Below, in pieces: positions 54,224 through 61,991 of a stretch of DNA of 64,000 bases (its first letter is position 1; every line of letters starts with the position of its first letter). This DNA comes from Nocardia abscessus NBRC 100374 (GTDB lineage: Bacteria; Actinomycetota; Actinomycetes; Mycobacteriales; Mycobacteriaceae). A program made the translations under genes and the position numbers. Below the pieces are notes generated by a model, which was not told where the DNA came from, did no database searches, and saw nothing but the letters and a program-made list of their open reading frames with translations. The stretch lies in assembly GCF_000308455.1 (NCBI RefSeq), contig NZ_BAFP01000123.1:1-64000 (forward strand). The letters are read 5' to 3'.

Positions 54224-54620
54224 ACGGCGCGGCCGCGTCACCAGTCCGGCCGCTTCCACCCGCGCAGCCGTAGCAGAAGCCTTTCCAGCGCAGTAGCCCT
54301 ACTCCGGCGTCCGCGCGATGGCCGACCGCCTTGCGTTCGTACCTCGGCAACCACAACGTGTGGAGAACCGCTGGCCGGCGCGGGAAACGTGCGCACACGT
54401 TTCAGGTAGGTGCCGCGCCCAGCCGCCTCCGCACGGTGATCACACGGGCGACCCACCCCGGTTCGACATCGAGCCCATTTCCCGCCTCGCAGCGCAGCTG
54501 ATGCGCACGGCGATTCGTCCGTCCAGCCTCCGGCAGCGCATTCTCACTCAGCCGTCCCAGCAGCGGTACATGACGATGCGCACGTTTCCACGACGACTGA
54601 CGACGGATTAGCGTCGGCTC
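54224..54620. other. Intergenic region without supported gene
   Basis: The 397 bases between the M23 peptidase and the SRPBCC-epimerase gene contain only short frames with poor composition. I see no clear hairpin or operator. Confidence 0.4.
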
Positions 54621-56000
54621 ATGACTCGACGTACAACGACGTACACGCAGTTCATCGCATTGCCTGCCGAACGCATCTGGCAAGTGCTCGCCGACCCGGA
54701 GCGGTGGCCGGAATGGAACCCGGATATCACCGCTGTACGGCTGAGCGGAACGGTCACGGTCGGCAGCAGGGGAACGTACGTGCCGAAAGGGCGCACCCAC
54801 CGCGTTCTGCACCCGCGCGCCGCCCTGCCGTTCATCGTCGCCGCCGCGCGGACCGGGCAAGAGTTCCGGATCGAGCAGCCCGAACCGCTCGGCCGAATGC
54901 GACTGTCCTGGACGCTGACCCCGCGCGACGGCGGCACCGAACTCACTCAGCAGCTGACGTTTCTCGGCGCTTCATCGGGCGTGGCCCGCCCGCTCGCCGC
55001 GTTCCTGGAGTCCGAGGTGCGCGTGTGCTTTGCCCGTCTGGCTCGAGTGGCCGGTCTGACGCCTGGTCCCGACGCGCTCACTGTGGTCATCCCGGGCGGC
55101 AGTGGCGGACTCGGCAGACACGTCGCCGCCGACCTGACCTGTCGCGGCCATCGCGCGATCATCCTCACCCGCCACCGTGACCCCGAGCTACCGTTCGATC
55201 AAGTGGAGTGGGACGGCAAGACGGTAGGCGAATGGGTTGCGGCACTGCGTAATCCCGGCCGAACCGCGATCGTCAATCTCGCGGGTAAGCTGGTCGACTG
55301 CCGTCCCACCTCGCAGAACGTCGCCGAATTGCGTGATAGCCGAGTGGATTCCACCCGAGCCCTGGTTGCGGCAGCAGCGACACTCGACGAGCCGATCGAC
55401 TACTGGGTGCAGGCGAGCACCACCGCGATCTGGTCCGACGCGGGCGAAACCCGTTGCACCGAAAGCACTCCCCTGCCGGTAGGGCTACCGCAGATGACCG
55501 GCGTGGCCGAACCGTGGGAGCGCACGTTCAACCCGGCCCGCGCCGCGCACTGGACCGTTCTGCGGACCTCCATCGTGCTCGACCCGCACGCGCCCGCTCT
55601 GCAGCGGCTCGGCCAGCTCACCAAAGCGGGGCTCGGCGGTCGTGTCGGTTCCGGCGAGCAGTGGTTCAGCTGGATCCACATCGAGGACTGGCTGGCGATC
55701 GTGCGCGCCGCGCTCGGACTCGATCCGGCGGTCGAGCTGCCGGACGGAGTCCTGGTGGCCGCCACCGATGCCCCGGTTCGCAACCGCGAGCTGATGCGCG
55801 TCCTGCGCAAGCGCCTGCACCGGCCACCGGCACCCCCGACACCGAAGCTCCTGCTGTCGCTCGGTGCTGTCCTCCTCCGCTCCGACCCCGCCCTCGGCCT
55901 CACCGGCCGCCACGCCACCTCGGAGGTCTTGCAGAAGGCGGGCTTCACCTTCCGCTATCCCACCCTCGAAAAGGCGTTGGCGGACCTGCTACCCCACTGA
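54621..56000 (+). CDS. SRPBCC domain fused to a TIGR01777-type NAD-dependent epimerase
   Basis: A 459-residue fusion. Residues 1-145 form an SRPBCC (START-like) domain (FIALPAERIWQVLADPERWP, EWNPDITAVRLSG). From residue 150 a Rossmann domain follows (TVVIPGGSGGLGRHVAADL) of the short-chain epimerase group TIGR01777, with a C-terminal DUF1731 part (LGLTGRHATSEVLQKAGFTF). The usual GxxGxxG is GGSGGLG. The natural substrate of this epimerase group is not known; the SRPBCC part suggests a hydrophobic ligand. Confidence 0.85.
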   Translation: MTRRTTTYTQFIALPAERIWQVLADPERWPEWNPDITAVRLSGTVTVGSRGTYVPKGRTHRVLHPRAALPFIVAAARTGQEFRIEQPEPLGRMRLSWTLTPRDGGTELTQQLTFLGASSGVARPLAAFLESEVRVCFARLARVAGLTPGPDALTVVIPGGSGGLGRHVAADLTCRGHRAIILTRHRDPELPFDQVEWDGKTVGEWVAALRNPGRTAIVNLAGKLVDCRPTSQNVAELRDSRVDSTRALVAAAATLDEPIDYWVQASTTAIWSDAGETRCTESTPLPVGLPQMTGVAEPWERTFNPARAAHWTVLRTSIVLDPHAPALQRLGQLTKAGLGGRVGSGEQWFSWIHIEDWLAIVRAALGLDPAVELPDGVLVAATDAPVRNRELMRVLRKRLHRPPAPPTPKLLLSLGAVLLRSDPALGLTGRHATSEVLQKAGFTFRYPTLEKALADLLPH

Positions 56001-56057
56001 CCGGTCTCGAAGGATTCGGGGTGCGAAAGTGCCTGATCCTCGGGGCATCATGGGGCA

Positions 56058-56492
56058 ATGACAGAACCGATGCCGCCTCTGGAACCGATGCGGCCCGTGG
56101 AACCGATGCGGCGCCTATCCCGAAGACCGGCATTCGGTCGGCCGTTGGCGTTGGGGCTGGTACTCGGTTTCATTCCGGGCGTGCTCGTGACAATCGTGGC
56201 GGCAGTTGGGCTGTTCATGCATCGAACAGACACGGTCCGCACGTATCCGGCGCTGAATGACACGTATGCCGCCGCCATAAAGCGGATACACAGCCCGATG
56301 GACATCGACGCATACGAGGTATGGCTCGGACCTTTGGTCGACACCGGGGTGCCGCGCGGTCACGTCATCGCGATCCCACTCGGCTGGAGTATCGAGCCAC
56401 GGATCGACTGGAACGAAGACATGGTTGTCCTGCATTTCACCCCCGGTGGGGAAATCCGTGTGCCCATTGCAATGGTGCTGGATACCCGCTAG
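56058..56492 (+). CDS. Single-pass membrane protein of unknown function
   Basis: A 144-residue protein. The N-terminal segment has a threefold EPM repeat (from a repeated GGAACCGATGCGGC unit), then one membrane helix (LGLVLGFIPGVLVTIVAAVG) and a small outer or inner domain with WLGPLVDTGVPRGH. No domain recognised. It follows the fusion gene by 57 bases and may share its transcript. Confidence 0.65.
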   Translation: MTEPMPPLEPMRPVEPMRRLSRRPAFGRPLALGLVLGFIPGVLVTIVAAVGLFMHRTDTVRTYPALNDTYAAAIKRIHSPMDIDAYEVWLGPLVDTGVPRGHVIAIPLGWSIEPRIDWNEDMVVLHFTPGGEIRVPIAMVLDTR

Positions 56493-56611
56493 TCGACTTA
56501 CTTCGACGCTCTGCCACAACCTGACACGCCCTACCTACGACACACGCCGTGCGTCACCTCAACCGGCACCAGGAATGGTGGCTCGCGCTCGCTCTCGTGG
56601 GGAGGGGGCTG

Positions 56612-57838
56612 TCACGTTACCGTGCCGGCGAACAACTCCGGCGCAGCCTTCCGCACCTTCCGCAAGACTTTTGATGCGCGTTCCGAGGACACGGCGGAGA
56701 GAATGGGCAGCGCGGACCGCCATAGCTTCGCCGCGTCTTCATGCCGTCCGAGACGCCACCGGATCAGCCCTGTTTCCGCAGCGGAAAGTGCATGAATCCT
56801 GGTGTGGGTCTCGGGGTTCCACATCGAATGGGACAGGTACAGGTACCGCTCGGCTTCAGCGTGGTCACCCAGGGCGGCGAACGCTTTCGACGTCTGCCTC
56901 GCTACGCTCGCTTTGTTCGGGCACCACAGCGCCGCCCAGCGAGGTAACTCGGTGGTGATTTCCGTGTCTATCCATGGTTCCGCCTTGCGGAGGGTATTCC
57001 GCGCGGCTCGATGCTGCCCCGTTTCGGCATAGCAGCGCGCCAGACCGACCAGGAATAAGGACATGGTGTCCGGAGACACTTTGTCGCGCGCCGCTGCCAC
57101 TCCCCGTTCGGCAAGCTCGGCGGCGTGCTGTGGCTGTCGGACATCGGTGGCATGCAACCCGAGGATGCGGAAACAGAAACCATCCTGTCCCGGCACATGA
57201 CATTCCTCCGCGAGCCGCAATGCCGAAAGGAAATACCGCTGCGCGATACCGTCTTCCCCTGCGTCGTGCGCTTTGAAACCCGCGAGATAGGCCAGCTCGG
57301 CGGCAGCGCTGAACGCTGCGGACCGGACCGTCGAGTCGGCGAACCGCGACCGTAGCAGGGACGCGACATCGGTACTCAGGAACTCGGCTACAGCGGTTCG
57401 GCCGATTCCGCCGCCCTTGACTTCGTCCAGGCGCAGGAAAGCGTCCGTAATTCCTTGGACAGCACGAACTTCTGGCATACCGACGCGCGCCGTGTCGTCG
57501 ACTCGGACCAACCGGGCTATGTCCGACTGCGATGCCAGCGCTGTCGCCGAAAGCGCCGCGCTGTAGACGGACGTGCGTAGGAACGACCGCCGGTCGACAT
57601 CCGCTCTGCCCAACACACTGACCAGTGTGACAGGATCGCATGTCATTTCGCCGCACGCGCGCATATAGGCCGCGACCACATCGGCCGAAGCGACGCGTGT
57701 CCCCGTCTCGACATGGCCCAGGTAGCTGCGCGAAAACGGTATCCGCGCCGCCAACTCCGCCAGCGACAACCCCGCCGCCTGCCTGGCGGCCCGCAAACGC
57801 TCCCCGATATCAGGCGGCAATCCCCCATCCGTCCCCAT
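56612..57838 (-). CDS. XRE-family regulator with TPR-like domain
   Basis: A 408-residue regulator. The HTH is at residues 10-65 (LRAARQAAGLSLAELAARIP, FSRSYLGHVETGTR). The rest is an all-helical repeat region as in actinobacterial regulators that act with small partner proteins. The ATG at 57838 starts MGTDGGLPPDIGERL; upstream extension is not supported. It is divergent from a small gene at 58054, which it may regulate. Confidence 0.82.
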   Translation of the reverse strand: MGTDGGLPPDIGERLRAARQAAGLSLAELAARIPFSRSYLGHVETGTRVASADVVAAYMRACGEMTCDPVTLVSVLGRADVDRRSFLRTSVYSAALSATALASQSDIARLVRVDDTARVGMPEVRAVQGITDAFLRLDEVKGGGIGRTAVAEFLSTDVASLLRSRFADSTVRSAAFSAAAELAYLAGFKAHDAGEDGIAQRYFLSALRLAEECHVPGQDGFCFRILGLHATDVRQPQHAAELAERGVAAARDKVSPDTMSLFLVGLARCYAETGQHRAARNTLRKAEPWIDTEITTELPRWAALWCPNKASVARQTSKAFAALGDHAEAERYLYLSHSMWNPETHTRIHALSAAETGLIRWRLGRHEDAAKLWRSALPILSAVSSERASKVLRKVRKAAPELFAGTVT

Positions 57839-58053
57839 GCGTGGATCGTAGGCGGGTCCGTAGACGCGCTGTAGCCGTTTCCCCAGTCCGGAAGGAAGTT
57901 TTCCGCGCAACGCTTGTCCCGGCACCCACCCGGCGAGCGCGTCTCTTCCGTCCGGAAGGGACGCACCGCCAGCCGTGAGCGGCCCGCGGTGACATCACCT
58001 CGCCGGGTGGCGTGCGCCCAAATGACCAGCGAGAACAGCAGGGGTGATACGCG

Positions 58054-58368
58054 ATGGGGTTCGATTGGTGGCGCCACGCCGAGCAGGACGACATGTCAGC
58101 GCAAGCGATCATCGACCGCGTAGCCGCCGAGTGGCGCGCCGCCCGCGAACGCGAGCGCCCCCGCACCGAGCAGCCCGACCCCGGACTGTGGCCCATCGGC
58201 TGGCCGCACGAAGCTCCCGACAATCCGTTGAACGTCTCCGAAGCGCACCGAGTCATGCAGCAGCACAGGGCATGCCGCGCCGATCAATGCCCGCGCAAGG
58301 CGGCGGCCCGGCAGACGCTCATCGATGCGGGGCGCATGAAGCCGGACACCTCGCGGGAGCCGCACTGA
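58054..58368 (+). CDS. Small hypothetical protein beside an XRE regulator
   Basis: A 104-residue protein (MGFDWWRHAEQDDMSAQAII...) with a conserved-looking end HRVMQQHRACRADQCPRKAA and two cysteines. No known domain. It is divergent from the XRE regulator, an arrangement common in Nocardia and Streptomyces. Confidence 0.65.
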   Translation: MGFDWWRHAEQDDMSAQAIIDRVAAEWRAARERERPRTEQPDPGLWPIGWPHEAPDNPLNVSEAHRVMQQHRACRADQCPRKAAARQTLIDAGRMKPDTSREPH

Positions 58369-58437
58369 ATGTGTCCCAGCTCAGTCGTGGTGGAGGCCGA
58401 ACTCAGGGGATGACATGGGAACACGCGGAGGGCATCG

Positions 58438-58530
58438 GTGATCGGCTTCATGCTGACTGGGTCGTTTATCGCGGGGGTCACAGGCGCGGCGGTAGTGACT
58501 GCGGCACACCGACCTACCCGATTCAGGTAG
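58438..58530 (+). CDS. Possible 30-residue hydrophobic peptide
   Basis: A GTG with GGAGGG six bases upstream opens a 30-residue frame starting MIGFMLTGSFIAGVTGAAVV and ending in HRPTRFR. It would be a membrane peptide with a basic tail. The strong ribosome site is the main argument; expression is not known. Confidence 0.45.
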   Translation: MIGFMLTGSFIAGVTGAAVVTAAHRPTRFR

Positions 58531-58611
58531 CAGCTGCCACGACCGGGCAGCCTGGTCTGGTCACCGGTTCAAAAGAAGCCGAAGAAGGCAATCTGAGAAA
58601 GGCACGATGAA

Positions 58612-58977
58612 GTGAGCAGCTACCTGGTGATCCAGCTGTACTGCACCACTATGGAGGCAGACGCTATCCGTTCGGTGCTGGCAATGAAGGTCGCCGAGTT
58701 TCCTGGATTCGCCGACGCCAGGATCCAGCTCGGACAGAAGGCAGAGACGGACTCCGAGATGCACCTGGATTGGGCTGCCCAGCACCCAGGACAGGATGCC
58801 GCTGACCGCGCATACTTCCTCCTGGAGGTGACCTCCGCGACCGATATCGCAGAGCCGATACTGCGAGAAGTGGAGGATGCGGTCACCGATTCGATCAATT
58901 CGACCTACAACGACAACCCCGACGAGATCATCGAGGTCCCCTGGGGAAGTTACGCCGGAACCACCCTCCCCAGCTGA
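58612..58977 (+). CDS. Hypothetical protein
   Basis: A 121-residue protein (MSSYLVIQLYCTTMEADAIR...) with GTG start and AAAGG upstream. Acidic, alpha/beta pattern, no motif recognised and no membrane helix. It follows the small peptide frame by 81 bases. Confidence 0.6.
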   Translation: MSSYLVIQLYCTTMEADAIRSVLAMKVAEFPGFADARIQLGQKAETDSEMHLDWAAQHPGQDAADRAYFLLEVTSATDIAEPILREVEDAVTDSINSTYNDNPDEIIEVPWGSYAGTTLPS

Positions 58978-59247
58978 GGGATCCAGCGGACCGGTCACGG
59001 CGGTGGCGCTGGACTGTATCCAAACTGTCGATCTGCCTCGACGTCTAGCGGCAGACCGCTCGCAGGAGCAGGGTTCCGGTAGTGATCGCCAGTTGCGGCG
59101 AAGTCGTTGGTGGTCAACGTTTCTCATTGCGAAGTGGCGAGTGGCTCGGCGCGCGCGGTTGTGACGAGATCGGCGCGTTCACGCGTGCGTCCTGCCAGCC
59201 CATGCCATGATGCGAGCGGCCCTGACCCTTACCCGAAGGAGACAACA

Positions 59248-59544
59248 GTGCGATTCACCTGCCTTCTGGCTTTACCCGCCGTCGCGCTGCTCGGTTCGGG
59301 CCTCACGCTCGCCGGCGCGTCCTCCGCCCTCGCTGAAGGTCCCGAACTCGATGTCGCGGCCTTCAGCTGTCCCCAGCCCGACGGACTCTTCCCTTACCCC
59401 GGGGACGTGACGAAGTACGTTCAGTGCTCGAACAACGTCCCGACCGTTCACAGGTGTCCGGACGGCCTGAATTGGAACCGGACCGGCCAGTACTGCGACT
59501 GGCCGGCCAGCGCGGGCGCGGTGGCTGAAGTCCGGCAGCGGTAA
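59248..59544 (+). CDS. Secreted chitin-binding (CBM14/peritrophin-A) protein
   Basis: A 98-residue secreted protein. A Sec signal (LLALPAVALLGSGLTLAGAS) is followed by a CBM14 domain: FSCPQPDGLFPYPGD, YVQCSNN, HRCPDGLNWN and QYCDWPASA, that is four cysteines for two disulfides and the aromatic ligand-binding residues. The GTG at 59248 follows AAGGAGACAACA. CBM14 is widespread in animals and rarer in bacteria; it would bind chitin or related glycans. Confidence 0.82.
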   Translation: MRFTCLLALPAVALLGSGLTLAGASSALAEGPELDVAAFSCPQPDGLFPYPGDVTKYVQCSNNVPTVHRCPDGLNWNRTGQYCDWPASAGAVAEVRQR

Positions 59545-59567
59545 GAGCGGCGGACGGAACGACCCGA

Positions 59568-60791
59568 TCAGTGCCGCACGCGGACCGGCACGTTGGTCCA
59601 GCCCGCGACGCTGGTCTGCGCCGCTCTTCGCAATCCTGCTCGATCCAGGGAGTATTCGGGCATGAAGTCGAGCATCGCGTCCAGGGCGATCCGGCCTTCC
59701 AGGCGTGCGAGGGCCGCGCCCAGGCAGCTGTGTATGCCGTAGCCGAAGCCGAGGTTGTGACCGGAGTGCGGTCGGTCGATGTCGAAGCGGTCCGCGTCGC
59801 GGAATGCCCGCTCGTCGCGGTTCGCCGAGGCGAGCAGCATGAGCACGGGGCTGTGTGCCGGAATGGTCTGCCCGTGCAGATGCACTTCGCGCAGGGTGTA
59901 GCGGAGGTCGTATTGCACCGGTCCCTGGTAGCGCAGTAATTCCTCGAAAGCGCCGGGGATTTTGGACCGATTGGCGCGCAGGTCCTGCCATTGCTCGGGC
60001 TGGTCGGCGAAGATCACCGCGGCGTTGCCCAGGAGTTTCGCCACGGTCTCGGCTCCGGCGCCGGCCAGAAGGGAAGCGAAGCCGAGGATTTCGCGGTCGG
60101 TGAGCCGCGTGGGAGCGCCGTCCTCGCGCTCCACCTCCACTTGGGTGAGACTGCTGATCATGTCGTCTCGAGGGTCGGCGCGGCGTTCCAGGATGAGCTG
60201 GTAGTAGAAATTCGCAGTGGCCTCCACAGCCAGTCGACCCTCCGGTGTGAGGCCGTTGTACCCGGGTTTACGTTCCATCGGCGCCGCCAGCCAGAGACGC
60301 AGCTGCTGGCGATGTTCGGGCGGTACGCCGAGCATCGTGGTGATGACCTCGATCGGGAACAACTCCGAAAAGTCAGCGACGACATCGAAATCGTGGGGAT
60401 CGAGTTGCTCGGCGAAGCGGTGGACGGTGTCGCGGATCATCGACTCGAGTCCGGCGATGGCGCGCGGGGTGAACACCTTGCTCACCAGCTTGCGCATCCG
60501 GGTGTGCTCGGGCGGGTCCATCATGATGATCATCGGCGTCGTCTGGTCCGGCGGATCGGGATCGAGAACCATCTCGAGCGTGATCCCCCGCGCCGACGAA
60601 TACGTCTGGAAGTCCTTCATCGCCGGTGCGACGTCTTCGTAGCGCGACAGTGCCCAGAAGCCGTAGGCCGGGTTGTGGTAGACGGGGGCGTGGTCGCGCA
60701 GCCGACGGAAGGTCTCGTCCGGATCGGCGAGGAATTTTTCGGAGTAAGGGTCGAATTCGATCGTGTCGTCCGGGACAAGTGTGTCTGTCAT
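59568..60791 (-). CDS. Cytochrome P450
   Basis: A 407-residue soluble P450. The haem loop is FGYGIHSCLGAALARLEG, the I-helix has LLAGAGAETVAKLLG (with Val at the position of the usual second Thr), and the ExxR is in FEELLRYQ. It starts MTDTLVPDDTIEFDPYSEKF. No ferredoxin is adjacent. A divergent TetR gene lies 149 bases away with an operator-like repeat between, so regulation by that TetR is likely. Substrate unknown. Confidence 0.9.
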   Translation of the reverse strand: MTDTLVPDDTIEFDPYSEKFLADPDETFRRLRDHAPVYHNPAYGFWALSRYEDVAPAMKDFQTYSSARGITLEMVLDPDPPDQTTPMIIMMDPPEHTRMRKLVSKVFTPRAIAGLESMIRDTVHRFAEQLDPHDFDVVADFSELFPIEVITTMLGVPPEHRQQLRLWLAAPMERKPGYNGLTPEGRLAVEATANFYYQLILERRADPRDDMISSLTQVEVEREDGAPTRLTDREILGFASLLAGAGAETVAKLLGNAAVIFADQPEQWQDLRANRSKIPGAFEELLRYQGPVQYDLRYTLREVHLHGQTIPAHSPVLMLLASANRDERAFRDADRFDIDRPHSGHNLGFGYGIHSCLGAALARLEGRIALDAMLDFMPEYSLDRAGLRRAAQTSVAGWTNVPVRVRH

Positions 60792-60914
60792 CTGTATCTC
60801 TACTGTTCCGGGAAGGCCCGCATCGCACCGAGTCCGACGGTGGGTGCCTAGGATTCGGCTCGAGAGCGGACGATGTGGAGAACCGGATTCTCCGGCACCG
60901 CTGATGTTACAGTT

Positions 60915-60931
60915 TTTACGATTCTTGTAAA
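60915..60931. promoter_or_regulatory. TetR operator-like inverted repeat
   Basis: TTTAC-GATTCTT-GTAAA is a 17-base inverted repeat just upstream of the TTG start of the TetR gene, in the space shared with the divergent P450 gene. Confidence 0.55.
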
Positions 60932-60940
60932 GGATGTAAG

Positions 60941-61495
60941 TTGGATTCGGACGGCGGCACGAGCTCGGACACGACGACCCGGACGCGGATACTGCGGGCG
61001 ACCTTCGAGGTGCTCGGCCGCAGAGGGCACAGCAAGCTGAGCCTGTCGGATGTCGCCGCCGCGGCCAAGGTGTCGCGGCCGACGCTGTATCGGCTGTTCT
61101 CATCGAAGGAGGAACTCCTCGCCGCGTTCGGCAACTACGAGCAGCGAAACATCGAGGAGGGGCTGCGCGCCGCGACCGAAGGACTGACCGGCCACGACCG
61201 GCTGGACGCCATCCTGCGCTTCATCGTCGACTTCCAGGATTCGTACTCGCTGAGCCACCTGGTCGCCGTGGAGCCCGATCACGTGCTGTCGCAGATTACC
61301 CGGGTGATACCGATCATGCGCGGGCTCATCGCGCCGATGGTCGACGGCGACGACGCAGAACTGGTCGCGGCCACGATCGTGCGGCTGGCGGTGTCGCACT
61401 ACCTCGTCGCGAGCGACGACAAGGCGACCTTCCTTGCCCAGCTCCGGCACGTGGCCCGAATCGAGGCGCCCGCCCCGCCGCGGCCTGGTCGATGA
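60941..61495 (+). CDS. TetR family regulator divergent from P450
   Basis: A 184-residue regulator. The HTH is at about residues 14-58 (ATFEVLGRRGHSKLSLSDVA, AAAKVSRPTLYRLFSSKEEL). TTG start with AAAGGATGTAAG. Divergent from the second P450 and presumably its repressor. Confidence 0.87.
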   Translation: MDSDGGTSSDTTTRTRILRATFEVLGRRGHSKLSLSDVAAAAKVSRPTLYRLFSSKEELLAAFGNYEQRNIEEGLRAATEGLTGHDRLDAILRFIVDFQDSYSLSHLVAVEPDHVLSQITRVIPIMRGLIAPMVDGDDAELVAATIVRLAVSHYLVASDDKATFLAQLRHVARIEAPAPPRPGR

Positions 61496-61508
61496 AAGCG
61501 ACCAGCGC

Positions 61509-61934
61509 CTAAGGCGTCGCCGCGATCGCGAGACCGAACAGCGCGACGACCTTGACGACCTCCAGGCCGATGTACCAGAAGTGAGCGTGCGAGCGCGGTA
61601 GTTCCTCGCCCGCCAGCACACGATCGGCGCGGCGGGACAGCGGCGGGCGAACCACCAGGATCTGAACTGCCAGCAGCGCCACGGCCACGCCAAGCCACAG
61701 CCACGTCGCCCGGCCCGGCCCGACGATCAGTGCGGCGACCACCAGCAGCGCCGCGAGCACGGCCTCGGTGACGTTCAGCGCCCGGAACACCAGGCGGCCG
61801 ATGCCGAGACCCAATGGCAGCGTCACCCCGGGAGCCCGGAACTTCAGTGGCGCTTCCAGGAACGAGATGGCCAGCACCATACCGAGCCACAACATGGGCA
61901 GAAACCACAGAACGTGCTGCGCGATCGTATCCAC
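61509..61934 (-). CDS. Four-helix membrane protein
   Basis: A 141-residue protein with four hydrophobic helices: VLWFLPMLWLGMVLAISFLE, VTEAVLAALLVVAALIVG, WLWLGVAVALLAVQILVV and IGLEVVKVVALFGLAIAAT. The FLEAPLKFRAPG turn after the first helix is typical of a conserved actinobacterial family without known function. Confidence 0.7.
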   Translation of the reverse strand: MDTIAQHVLWFLPMLWLGMVLAISFLEAPLKFRAPGVTLPLGLGIGRLVFRALNVTEAVLAALLVVAALIVGPGRATWLWLGVAVALLAVQILVVRPPLSRRADRVLAGEELPRSHAHFWYIGLEVVKVVALFGLAIAATP

Positions 61935-61991
61935 TTCGCGGACCCTACCGGCGTGGCGCGCTCCCGGGCAGGGCCGGAATACCCACGCCGC

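Noticed and set aside
56058-56110. Repeated GGAACCGATGCGGC units as possible regulatory iterons
   Set aside because: They are in frame and encode the EPM repeats at the N-terminus of the membrane protein.
58018-58610. Long frame through the small genes at 58 kb in another phase
   Set aside because: It has no ribosome site and overlaps better supported small genes.
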